Positions 1 to 7,893 of a DNA stretch of 64,000 nt are shown one piece after another (within the stretch, counting starts at the first letter, position 1; every line of letters begins with the position of its first letter). The notes beneath the pieces are model-generated. The model was not told the DNA's origin, made no database searches, and saw only the letters and a list, made by a program, of their open reading frames with translations. Origin of the DNA: DATAAZ01 sp036259875. Its GTDB lineage: Bacteria; Actinomycetota; Thermoleophilia; Gaiellales; Gaiellaceae. The position numbers and the translations under genes are program-made. The stretch spans positions 1-64,000 of the forward strand of contig DATAAZ010000039.1 of assembly GCA_036259875.1 (NCBI GenBank), in the 5' to 3' direction.

Positions 1-110
1 ACGACGAGCACCTCGTGGCCGAGCTCCTTGAGCGCGACGGCGAGGTTGAGCGTCGTCGTGGTTTTCGCCACGCCGCCCTTCTGGTTGGCCAGCGCGATGA
101 CCTGTCCCAA
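1..110 (-). CDS. ParA/Soj-family ATPase, N-terminal fragment (runs off left edge)
   Basis: Only the first 36 codons are in the window. They encode the deviant Walker A segment of ParA ATPases, with the signature KGGVAKTTT followed by a helix beginning LNLAVALKEL. ParA proteins bind DNA and drive chromosome or plasmid segregation, and related MinD/ParA proteins position other cargo. The start is taken as TTG (complement of 108-110), because an AAGGAG Shine-Dalgarno sequence lies about 6 nt upstream and no ATG precedes the conserved strand. Whether a parB partner follows cannot be seen. Confidence 0.85.
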   Translation of the reverse strand, partial: MGQVIALANQKGGVAKTTTTLNLAVALKELGHEVLV

Positions 111-295
111 CGATGCTCCTTGCGAGGCGGGCGTCCGTGTGGCGAACGCGCGAAATTGCTCAGAAGGCTCACCGCGCCTTCCTTTCGTGTGAGGCTAGCA
201 CAATCCTTCCGCGCTCCAGATTGCCGCAAATTGCGAGAAAAAGGAAGGGCGGGGAGCGAGGCCCCCGCCCACGAGACGCCGAGCCCGACGCGGCG

Positions 296-757
296 TTACG
301 CCCTGCTCGCCGTTCGATTCTCGACGACGCGGCGGCTCAAGAGCAAGCCGGCCGCGATCATCGTCACGCCCAGGATGAAATGCAGCCAGTCGGCTGCGGA
401 GTTCAGCCCGAGGAAGTTCGCCGAGCTGTCCTCGTCGCTTCCGCCGAGCAGCCCGTAGAGCCACACCACCAGGTACAGCGCCCCGCCCCCGATGAAGTAG
501 GTCTTCGACGCTGCCCAGCTGGACGCCGCGGCCAGGCCGGCGACGCCGTAGAGCAGGTGCACGATGTTCTCGAGAATGTTCGTGCCGAAGATCCCGAAGA
601 TCTTCGCGCCTTCGCCGTCGAACCTGGTCAGGTCGTCGTAGTCCGTCGTGATCCCGGGGATGAAGCCGACGAGCGTGACGAGCAGGAAGACGACGCCAAA
701 GAGGAGTGCGGCCCGCTGGATGTCGGTCCTCTCCCTCAGGAACCCATCTGTTCGCAT
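296..757 (-). CDS. DUF4383-type four-helix membrane protein
   Basis: The 153-residue product has four hydrophobic segments (about residues 15-35, 57-78, 87-104 and 123-141) and resembles the DUF4383 family of small actinobacterial integral membrane proteins, which have no known function. A short acidic stretch lies between helices 3 and 4. An upstream in-frame start would add 21 residues, but ATG at 757 is chosen because GGAGGG lies 5 nt before it and the extra residues are charged and unlike the family. The gene appears to be monocistronic. Confidence 0.75.
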   Translation of the reverse strand: MRTDGFLRERTDIQRAALLFGVVFLLVTLVGFIPGITTDYDDLTRFDGEGAKIFGIFGTNILENIVHLLYGVAGLAAASSWAASKTYFIGGGALYLVVWLYGLLGGSDEDSSANFLGLNSAADWLHFILGVTMIAAGLLLSRRVVENRTASRA

Positions 758-839
758 CAAGACCCTCCGGTGTCGAAGTCGGACGTCATTCGTCTCGACT
801 CGCCGAGACGGTTCCCGCACGGGAAGGACCGGAAACGAG

Positions 840-1064
840 CTAGGCGGGCGCGACCGCGACGTCGCCCCCGTCCTCGAGCTTCCGACGGCATGCCTCTATC
901 GCCTCCCGCGCGCGATCCGTCGCTCCGCCCTCGACCGCGATCCACGCTTCGCCCTCCTCAACGAGCTGCCGGAGCTCGGCGAGGAGAACGAGCCGCGACC
1001 CGCCGCCGGCGCGCAGCCGCTCGATCCGCTCCAGTCGCTCCAGGACTCGCCGTGCCTCCTCCAT
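840..1064 (-). CDS. Small charged helical protein, unknown
   Basis: The 74-residue product is rich in Arg, Glu and Ala and is predicted helical throughout, with heptad-like Leu spacing in the first 40 residues (ARRVLERLERIERL). I recognise no family. Support for the gene comes from a TAGGGT hexamer exactly 6 nt before the ATG, matching the leaderless promoter pattern seen repeatedly in this window. It could be a coiled-coil accessory protein. The function is unknown. Confidence 0.5.
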   Translation of the reverse strand: MEEARRVLERLERIERLRAGGGSRLVLLAELRQLVEEGEAWIAVEGGATDRAREAIEACRRKLEDGGDVAVAPA

Positions 1065-1070
1065 GCTGTC

Positions 1071-1076
1071 ACCCTA
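1071..1076 (-). promoter_or_regulatory. Candidate leaderless -10 box TAGGGT
   Basis: TAGGGT on the minus strand lies 6 nt before the ATG at 1064. Transcription would start at or next to the start codon. Confidence 0.4.
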
Positions 1077-1131
1077 CGGAGTCGCAGTGCGCGTGTCCGC
1101 GCCCCAACGTGACGGGTCCGCTTCGGGTCCG

Positions 1132-1326
1132 TCACGAGTCACGGGCGGGCCGTCGGGCGCATTCTCGCCAGTACACGACGAGCGCGGCCACCGATCCGAC
1201 GACGCCGACGACGACGCTCGCCCACCCCCCGTCGAGCACTCCGACCGTGACGAGGACGACTCCGAGCGCGACGGCGAGGACGAGCATGCGGCAGCGCCGC
1301 CGTGCCGCCGCGTCGGGAGCCGTCAT
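1132..1326 (-). CDS. Small two-helix membrane protein, unknown
   Basis: The 64-residue product has a basic N-terminus followed by two closely spaced hydrophobic segments (about residues 13-30 and 34-50). Its ATG overlaps the stop codon of the upstream 419-residue gene as ATGA, which indicates translational coupling and makes it the last member of the lhr-nei operon. I recognise no family. It may be a membrane anchor or simply a small hypothetical protein. Confidence 0.55.
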   Translation of the reverse strand: MTAPDAAARRRCRMLVLAVALGVVLVTVGVLDGGWASVVVGVVGSVAALVVYWRECARRPARDS

Positions 1327-2582
1327 CCGGTTGCGAACACGCGACCGGACGCCGTCTGCGGGCGCGGCCGCAGGCCGAGCAAGACCTCGTCGAGCGAGGC
1401 GACGAGCGCGAGGCGCGAGTCGTGCAGCAACGCTTCCACGATCGCACGCCGAACCGCCTCCTCTGCGCGCGACCCGGGGCCGTCCCCGTCGACGAGCGCG
1501 CGCAGCGCGGTCAGCAGGTCGCCGCGCTCACGGCCGCTCTCACCGAGGAGGACGGCTGCGCGCATCGCCGCCGCCCACGGGCCCTCGTCGCAGCCGAGCA
1601 ACGTGTCGAGCGCCTCACGAAGCTCGTCAGCGCGGACGGGGCCCTCGCTGAAGAGCGCGAGCTCCCAGCGGTCGAGCGCCTCGAGCACGTCGGCGTCGGC
1701 ACCGACCGCGAGCCGCTCCTGAAGCTCGACGACGAGCCGGGCGCGGAACGGGTCGAGCCGGGTCGGCTCGCCGGGCGGCAGCTGCGCGGCGACGGGCGGG
1801 ACGGGGCGAACGCCGTACGGGCGCCAGTCGAGCCGCTCGAAGAGGACGGGCCCGGCGGCAATTGCGCCGGGCGTCGCGAGGCGAAGCGCTGTGACGGCGC
1901 GACCGACCTCGGCCGGCGCCTGCGGCACGAGGCACGCCGAGCCCTCGAGCTCCATTTCGAGCTCGAGCACGAGCGTCCGGTCGACCTCGCGGCCGAAGTC
2001 GGCGGGCAGGAGCCGGTTCGCCTCGGGCCAGGTCGCCTGCAGTTCGCCGGTCGCCGCCGGCCGCACACGGATCCCGCGTCCGAGCTCGACCGTTCCACCC
2101 GCGGTCAGTCCGACAAGGGGAGCGAGGGCCGCGTACGCGCGCGTCGCGCCGAAGAGCGAGCGCTCGAGCTCCGCGTACGCGCGCTCGAAGGCGGCGTCGT
2201 CCCAGTCGAAGCCCCCGCATGCCTCGGCGGTCGAGACGAGGAGGGGAACCAGGATCGTCCGCTTCAGCGCCTCGTCCTCGCTCGCCCGCTCGCCCGCATG
2301 CGCGCGCGCGAAGATGCCTGCTGCCGGCTCGTCCTTGAGCGCAGCGAGGGCTGCGAGCGCGTCCTCCCGGCGGGCGACATGATCCGCGCGCGCCTCGACG
2401 AACGCCCCGACGAGCGGCCGGTACTCGTACAGCGTCGGGCGTCCGGGCGCCGCGTGCTCGGCGAGGGCGACCGGGACGTCGGCGCCCGCCTCGATCTCCT
2501 CACCCAGCTCGAAGAAGGCGCCCAGACAGAAGGCACGCAGGGAGCGAAGCAGCGAGGGGGAGCGGGGAGCGGGGGCCGACAC
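1323..2582 (-). CDS. Hypothetical protein in the lhr-nei operon (about 419 aa)
   Basis: A long frame with normal protein composition follows nei by 10 nt and overlaps the next small gene by 4 nt, so it is an operon member. The product is mostly acidic and helical, with a central beta-rich stretch (about residues 140-260) and several Trp-Pro-containing segments. I recognise no catalytic motif, signal peptide or membrane segment. The start is uncertain: GTG at 2582 is the first possible start after the nei stop, has no clear Shine-Dalgarno sequence and could be replaced by an unseen internal start. A DNA-repair role is suggested only by its neighbours. Confidence 0.7.
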   Translation of the reverse strand: MSAPAPRSPSLLRSLRAFCLGAFFELGEEIEAGADVPVALAEHAAPGRPTLYEYRPLVGAFVEARADHVARREDALAALAALKDEPAAGIFARAHAGERASEDEALKRTILVPLLVSTAEACGGFDWDDAAFERAYAELERSLFGATRAYAALAPLVGLTAGGTVELGRGIRVRPAATGELQATWPEANRLLPADFGREVDRTLVLELEMELEGSACLVPQAPAEVGRAVTALRLATPGAIAAGPVLFERLDWRPYGVRPVPPVAAQLPPGEPTRLDPFRARLVVELQERLAVGADADVLEALDRWELALFSEGPVRADELREALDTLLGCDEGPWAAAMRAAVLLGESGRERGDLLTALRALVDGDGPGSRAEEAVRRAIVEALLHDSRLALVASLDEVLLGLRPRPQTASGRVFATG

Positions 2583-2592
2583 GCCCGGTTCG

Positions 2593-3354
2593 TTACGCGC
2601 TGACGGGCTCTCTTCCTCCCCGGAGCCCCTGACACGCGCGGCACCAATACGCCGTCCGCGCGTCGTCGCCTTGCCTTTTCGCGGCGATCGGGGTTGCGCA
2701 GCGTGGGCAGGGCCGGCCGACTCGTCCGTAGACGAGCCGACGGCTCTGCGTCTCCCCCCGCATCGCCGCCGAGGTCTCGGCGAGGACGCGGACGACCTCC
2801 TCGTCACGGAGATCGGCGAGCCGCGCCCACGGGGAGACGCGCGCGCGGAAGAGCCCCTCGGCGCGCCAGAGGTTCCCGATTCCAGCGACGAGCCGCTGGT
2901 CGAGGAGCGCCTCGCCGATCTCGCGGCCCTGATCGGTCGCGCGAAGGCGCGCGAGCATCCCCTCCAGGTCGGGCGGGTCGAGCATGACATCGGGGCCGAG
3001 CCGTTCGACCCGCGGGTGACGGCGCCGGAGCTCGAGCACGGCGCCGTTGCGGAGGATCGCCTGGTGCTCGGGCCCGCGAAGCACGAGCCACGGCGAGCCG
3101 CCGGCGCGCTCGCCCGCCGGGCGGACGACCCAGCGCCCGCGCATGCGAAGGTGGCTGCGGAGCACGAGCCCGCCTTCGAACGTGAGGAGCAGGTTCTTCC
3201 CGACCGCGTCGACGCGCTCGAGCCGCCGGCCGTCGAGCTCCTCGGCGATTCGGAGAGCACGGGCGCGGGGATGTCGTGCTTCCACCGCCAGCACGTCGCC
3301 GATGAGCGGCCGAAGCCGTGCCGCGGCGCGATGGAGCGAGTCGCCCTCAGGCAC
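2593..3354 (-). CDS. nei: Endonuclease VIII-like DNA glycosylase (Fpg/Nei family)
   Basis: This bifunctional DNA glycosylase/AP lyase removes oxidised bases. The 253-residue protein starts MPEGDS, in which the exposed Pro is the Schiff-base nucleophile and the next Glu is catalytic, and PEGDS rather than PELPE points to Nei over Fpg. The conserved Lys is at position 53 (VGKNLL), the helix-two-turn-helix is near 145-170 (LVAGIGNLWRAE), and the C-terminal zinc finger has CPRC and CRAC pairs. The ATG overlaps the end of lhr by 8 nt. The same lhr-nei order occurs in Mycobacterium tuberculosis (Rv3296-Rv3297), so this is conserved actinobacterial synteny and suggests a joint repair role. Confidence 0.93.
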   Translation of the reverse strand: MPEGDSLHRAAARLRPLIGDVLAVEARHPRARALRIAEELDGRRLERVDAVGKNLLLTFEGGLVLRSHLRMRGRWVVRPAGERAGGSPWLVLRGPEHQAILRNGAVLELRRRHPRVERLGPDVMLDPPDLEGMLARLRATDQGREIGEALLDQRLVAGIGNLWRAEGLFRARVSPWARLADLRDEEVVRVLAETSAAMRGETQSRRLVYGRVGRPCPRCATPIAAKRQGDDARTAYWCRACQGLRGGREPVSA

Positions 3355-6300
3355 GGAGGACGGCCCGGCGAGGGCCGGCGAGAAAGCCGGCCTCGGCGAG
3401 GAGCGGCATGATCGCCGACTCCGCGACCGCCTCGCCGTCGAAGCGTTCGACGGCGAGGCGCTTCATCCCGCTCGCGCGGGCGTGCGCGACGAGCGCGTCG
3501 AGCGCCGCGCGAAGCCACTCGTCGTCCGGGTCGCGGAGCGGGACGAGCGAGCGCCCGCCTCGCTCGACGAAGAGCGCGGGCTCGCCGCCGAGGAGGACGA
3601 CGTGCGCGCCGACTACTCGTGCGGCGCGCGCGCCGGCGCGCTTCGGCCACGGAAGCGCCGCGCCGTACGGCTGGGCGGGCTCGGCGGCGGCGAGGACGAG
3701 CGGAGCGCTCTCCTCCTCCTTCTCGCGTAGCCGCTCGACGGCGCCGGGGAGCGCGAACTGCGCCCCGCCGAGCCCCTCGACGAAGTAGCCGCGCCGGCAG
3801 ACGCCGAGCGTCTCGAGCTTTCGAAGCTCCTGGTAGACGCGCCCGTAGCCGCCCGCGACGCCCTCGGCCCGGACGCCGTCGCGGGTCACGATCCCCTGCC
3901 GCTCGAGCAGCAGCTCGGCGAGCGCGCGCGGGTCGGGCTCGCCCGGGAAGATGCGCGCCGTCGTCGACCAGCGGCCCTGCGTCGCCGTGATCGCGTTCGC
4001 CCGCTGCCGCGAAAAGCGCCGCGGACGCCGCGCCGGCCGGGGCGCCTGGAAGCGCCGGCCGGCGCGGAGCGGCTGCCAGGCGTCGTTCGTAACCTCGCCC
4101 GCCCACACGAGATCCCAGAGCGCGGGCAGCACCGTCTCCGCCTCGAGCCCCGTCTCGTGCAGGAGGTCGAACCAGAAGAGCGCGCTCCGCTCGAGCGCCG
4201 CGCGAATCGCGTCATGCGCCTCGCCCTCGGGCGGCGGCAGCGCGCCCGGACGGCCGAGCGCGGGCGCGTCCTCGCGGAAGAAGAGCGCGACGCGCTCGAG
4301 GCCGGCGCCCACCCACACGACCTCGCCCGAGGCGCAGAGCTGGTCGAGCTGCTCGCGCCGGTAATCGGGGACGCGGCGCGGAAGGACGTCGGACTCCCAG
4401 AGCGCGACGGGAAGCGACAGCCCCTGAAGCGGGATGAGCGCCTCGCGGAGAAGGTTGGCCTCCCAAGGCCCCACCGCCTGACCCCTGGGACCGGGCCGGC
4501 GATCGATCCCCTGCCAGGCGGGGAGGAAGCGGGCGAGCGCGGGCTGCTCGGCCGGCTCGACCTGCTTGCGCAGGCGCGCGAGGCTTGCGCGGCGGAGCCG
4601 TCGCAAGACGTCCGGGTCGCACCACTCGCGCTCGCTCCCACCGGGACGAAGCTCGCCGCGAACGAGCCGTCCCGAGCGCTCGAGGTCGGCGAGCTCTCGC
4701 TCGGCCCGCTCCGCCGCAAGTCCGAACCGCTGGGCGACCTCGGCGGTCGTGAAGGGGCCTCGCCCGCGCGCGAAGCGGGCGAGCAAGGACGCGAGCGGCG
4801 CGTCGCCCGGTTCCAGGAACGCGTCCGGGAGCCCGGCGGGCGGCATGGCGCCGAGCGCGTCGCGGTAGCGGCCGGCATCCTCCGCCGCGATCAGCCGCTC
4901 TTCGCCCGCAACCCGGACGCGGACGGCGCGGCGCTCCGCTTCGAGCGGCTGCGCGAGCGCCGGATCGAACTCCCCGACGCGAAGGTCACCGCGGCGAAGC
5001 AAGAGGTCGTGGAGCGCGTCGGCCGAGCGCGGCGCGCCCAGCAGCTCGTCCTCGACCTGCTGGACGGCGTCGGCGTCCAGCAAGTCGCGGAGCTCCTCCT
5101 GGCCGAGGAGCTCCCTGAGCAGGTCTCGGTCGAGCGCGAGCGCCTGCGCGCGCCGCTCGGCGACCGGCGTGTCGTCCTCGTACATGTACGTGGCCACGTA
5201 GTCGAAGAGGAGAGACGTCGCGAACGGGGAGGCGGTCGGCGTCTCGACGGCGACCAGGTCGACCCGCCGGGCCTGGAGGTCGCCGAGCAGGCGCCTCAGC
5301 GCGGCGAGGTCGAAGACGTCCTGCAGGCACTCCCGGTACGTCTCGAGGACGACCGGGAAGTCGGCGTACCGGCGGGCGACCTGCAGCAACGACTGCGCCT
5401 TCAGCCGCTGCTGCCAGAGTGGCGTCCGCTCGCCGGGTCTCCGGCGTGGGATGAGCAGGGCGCGCGCTGCGTTCTCGCGGAAGCGCGCGCCGAAGAGCGC
5501 CGTCCCGCCGAGCTCCGCGACGAGGAGGTCCTGGAGCTCGGCCGGGTCGACGAGGAGGTCGTCGACGGGCGGCGGACTCTCCGCATCCGGAAGGTGAAGG
5601 GCGATCCCGTCGTCAGACCAGATCGAGCTCACCTCGAGCCCGAGCGCGTCACGCAGGCGGGTGGCGAGCGCGAGCGACCACGGCGCGTGCACGCGGGCGC
5701 CAAACGGCGTCAGGATGCAGACGCGCCAGTCGCCGATCTCGTCGCGGAAACGCTCGACGACGACCGTTCGGTCGGACGGGAGGGCGCCTGTCGCCGCCTC
5801 CTGCTCACGAAGGAACGTGATGAGGTTGCGAGCAGCCAGATCGTCGAGCGCGTGCTGGTCCCGCAGCCGCGTAGCCGCCCGCTCGTCGTCGAGCGCGGCG
5901 AGCTCGCGCGCGGCGCGGCCGATCGCCTCGCCGAGCTCGTAAGGACGGCCGAGTCCCTCGCCCTTCCAGAACGGGACGGCACCGGGAATGCCGGGCGCCG
6001 GCGAGACGAGCACCCGGTCGCGCGTGATCTCCTCGATCCGCCACGTCGAGGCGCCGAGCAGAAACGTCTGGCCCGCACGCGCCTCGTAGACCATCTCCTC
6101 GTCAAGCTCGCCGACCCGGCCGCCCCCGTCCACCAGGTAGACGCCAAAGAGCCCGCGGTCCGGGATCGTGCCCGCGTTCGTCACCGCGAGTCGCCGCGCG
6201 CCCTCGCGCCCGCGCACGAGCCCGCGGACGCGATCCCACGTGATGCGCGGCCGCAACTCGGCGAACTCCTCGGACGGGTAACGGCCGGCGAGCATGTCGA

Positions 6301-7636
6301 GCACGTTCTCAAGCTGCTGGCGGGAGAGATCGCGGAACGGGTACGCCCGCCGGACGAGCTCGTGGAGCTCGTCGACCGCGATCTCCTCCTGCGACGCGAT
6401 CCCCACGACCTGCTGGGCGAGTACGTCGAGCGGGTTGCGCGGGATCCGCGTCTCCTCGATCAGCCCCGCGTGCATCCGCTCCACCACGACCGCGCACTCG
6501 AGCAGGTCGGCGCGGTACTTCGGGAAGATCCGGCCCTTCGACGGCTCGTTCAGCCGGTGGCCGGCGCGGCCGATCCGCTGGAGCCCGGTCGCGACGGCCT
6601 TCGGCGACTCCACCTGCACCACGAGGTCGACGGCGCCCATGTCGATCCCGAGCTCGAGCGAGGAGGTGGCGACGAGGCAGGGAACGGCGCCGCGCTTCAG
6701 GAGCTCCTCGACCTCGAGCCGCTGCTCGCGCGCGAGCGAGCCATGGTGCGCCCGCGCCACCTCTCGGTCGGCCAGCTCGTTCAGGCGAAGCGCGAGCCGC
6801 TCGGCGAGCCGGCGGTTGTTCACGAAGACGATTGTCGAGCGGTGCGCCTCGACAAGCTCGAGCAGCTTCGGGTAGATCGACGGCCAGATCGACCGCCCGC
6901 CTCCCTCCGCGCCCGTCCCGAGCACGTCGGAATGGCGCGTCTCGGCGCCCGGCTCCCGCATGTCCTCGAGCGGGACGACGACCTCGAGGTCGAGCTCCTT
7001 CCGGCGGCCGGCATCGACGAGCTCGATCGGGCGGCCGCCCGACACGAAGCGGCCGATCTCAGCGAGCGGGCGCTGCGTCGCCGAGAGCCCGACCCGCTGG
7101 AACGGCTCGCCTGTCAGCCGCTCGAGCCGCTCGACGCTCAGCGCGAGGTGCGCGCCGCGCTTCGTGCCCGCGAGGGCGTGCACCTCGTCCAGCACGAGGA
7201 ACCGAACCCCGGTCAGAATCTCTCGCGCGCGCGACGTCAGGAGGAGGAAGAGCGACTCGGGCGTGGTGATGAGGACGTCCGGCGGCGTGCGCTGCATCTG
7301 CGCCCGCTCCTTCGGCGACGTGTCGCCCGTCCGGACGGCGACCGCGAGAGGCGAGCCGATTCCGGCAAGCGGGCCGCGAAGGTTCCGCTCGACGTCGTAG
7401 TTCAGCGCCTTCAGGGGGCTCACGTAGAGCACCTGCGTCCCGTCGCCGGCCCGCGCCTGGTCGAGCGCCCAGAGGAACGCGGCGAGCGTCTTGCCCGACC
7501 CCGTTGGCGCCTGGATGAGCGTGTGCGAGCCGGACGCGATCGCCGGCCATCCGCGTGCCTGCGCGGGCGTCGGCGCGTCGAACGTCCTCTCGAACCAGTC
7601 GCGGACGGAGGAGCTGAAGGACGAGAGCGGGTCCAC
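3347..7636 (-). CDS. lhr: Lhr-type superfamily 2 DNA helicase
   Basis: This large ATP-dependent 3'-5' helicase acts in DNA repair. The 1429-residue product has Walker A APTGSGKT at 43-50, DEVH at 150-153, a SAT motif (GLSATQRP) and motif VI (QRIGRAGH) near 350, followed by the Lhr-specific winged-helix and C-terminal regions. The length fits the long bacterial Lhr form of about 1500 residues. The start is GTG at 7636, with TAGCCT 6 nt upstream and no Shine-Dalgarno sequence, suggesting a leaderless mRNA. It heads the lhr-nei-unknown-unknown operon. Confidence 0.95.
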   Translation of the reverse strand: MDPLSSFSSSVRDWFERTFDAPTPAQARGWPAIASGSHTLIQAPTGSGKTLAAFLWALDQARAGDGTQVLYVSPLKALNYDVERNLRGPLAGIGSPLAVAVRTGDTSPKERAQMQRTPPDVLITTPESLFLLLTSRAREILTGVRFLVLDEVHALAGTKRGAHLALSVERLERLTGEPFQRVGLSATQRPLAEIGRFVSGGRPIELVDAGRRKELDLEVVVPLEDMREPGAETRHSDVLGTGAEGGGRSIWPSIYPKLLELVEAHRSTIVFVNNRRLAERLALRLNELADREVARAHHGSLAREQRLEVEELLKRGAVPCLVATSSLELGIDMGAVDLVVQVESPKAVATGLQRIGRAGHRLNEPSKGRIFPKYRADLLECAVVVERMHAGLIEETRIPRNPLDVLAQQVVGIASQEEIAVDELHELVRRAYPFRDLSRQQLENVLDMLAGRYPSEEFAELRPRITWDRVRGLVRGREGARRLAVTNAGTIPDRGLFGVYLVDGGGRVGELDEEMVYEARAGQTFLLGASTWRIEEITRDRVLVSPAPGIPGAVPFWKGEGLGRPYELGEAIGRAARELAALDDERAATRLRDQHALDDLAARNLITFLREQEAATGALPSDRTVVVERFRDEIGDWRVCILTPFGARVHAPWSLALATRLRDALGLEVSSIWSDDGIALHLPDAESPPPVDDLLVDPAELQDLLVAELGGTALFGARFRENAARALLIPRRRPGERTPLWQQRLKAQSLLQVARRYADFPVVLETYRECLQDVFDLAALRRLLGDLQARRVDLVAVETPTASPFATSLLFDYVATYMYEDDTPVAERRAQALALDRDLLRELLGQEELRDLLDADAVQQVEDELLGAPRSADALHDLLLRRGDLRVGEFDPALAQPLEAERRAVRVRVAGEERLIAAEDAGRYRDALGAMPPAGLPDAFLEPGDAPLASLLARFARGRGPFTTAEVAQRFGLAAERAERELADLERSGRLVRGELRPGGSEREWCDPDVLRRLRRASLARLRKQVEPAEQPALARFLPAWQGIDRRPGPRGQAVGPWEANLLREALIPLQGLSLPVALWESDVLPRRVPDYRREQLDQLCASGEVVWVGAGLERVALFFREDAPALGRPGALPPPEGEAHDAIRAALERSALFWFDLLHETGLEAETVLPALWDLVWAGEVTNDAWQPLRAGRRFQAPRPARRPRRFSRQRANAITATQGRWSTTARIFPGEPDPRALAELLLERQGIVTRDGVRAEGVAGGYGRVYQELRKLETLGVCRRGYFVEGLGGAQFALPGAVERLREKEEESAPLVLAAAEPAQPYGAALPWPKRAGARAARVVGAHVVLLGGEPALFVERGGRSLVPLRDPDDEWLRAALDALVAHARASGMKRLAVERFDGEAVAESAIMPLLAEAGFLAGPRRAVLRA

Positions 7637-7642
7637 GACCGG

Positions 7643-7648
7643 AGGCTA
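7643..7648 (-). promoter_or_regulatory. Candidate leaderless -10 box TAGCCT for lhr
   Basis: TAGCCT on the minus strand ends 6 nt before the lhr GTG. No ribosome binding site lies in the gap. Confidence 0.45.
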
Positions 7649-7708
7649 CCGAGCCGACGGCGCCGCGGGCCGCGCTCGCGCGAGCGCGGCCGGCGGCGCG
7701 GCTTCGTG

Positions 7709-7893
7709 TTAGCTAGGCCGACTGGTGCGCACCGGCCCGCCCGTCACCGCCGCGGCCACCCGGGCGCGCGCCGCCGGCCGCACGCGCACGCGCGCGCGGC
7801 ACGTCGCCATGTTCGGCCCGGACGCGGTAACCCTGATCCTGCCGGCCCGGCTCGGCCGGACCCGGACGACCGTCGCCCCGAACGCGTCCGCCC
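7709..7893 (-). other. Frameshifted C-terminal extension of the M14 peptidase
   Basis: Directly after the stop of the M14 gene another reading frame encodes about 60 residues that look like a genuine secreted-protein tail: an Ig-like or bacterial-fold strand pattern (FGATVVRVRPSRAG, then IRVTASGPN and CRARVRVRP). It ends at TAA, complement of 7709-7711. Adding one G to the G5 run at 7909-7913 (plus-strand C5) would join it to the peptidase as ...AARGVRRNVRAD. It is either a real frameshift, an assembly error in a homopolymer, or a recoding site. Confidence 0.5.

Noticed and set aside
1302..2603. Long plus-strand frame opposite the unknown lhr-operon gene
   Set aside because: The minus-strand frame has balanced protein composition and a coupled downstream ATGA, while the plus-strand frame is Arg/Glu/Gly-rich shadow.
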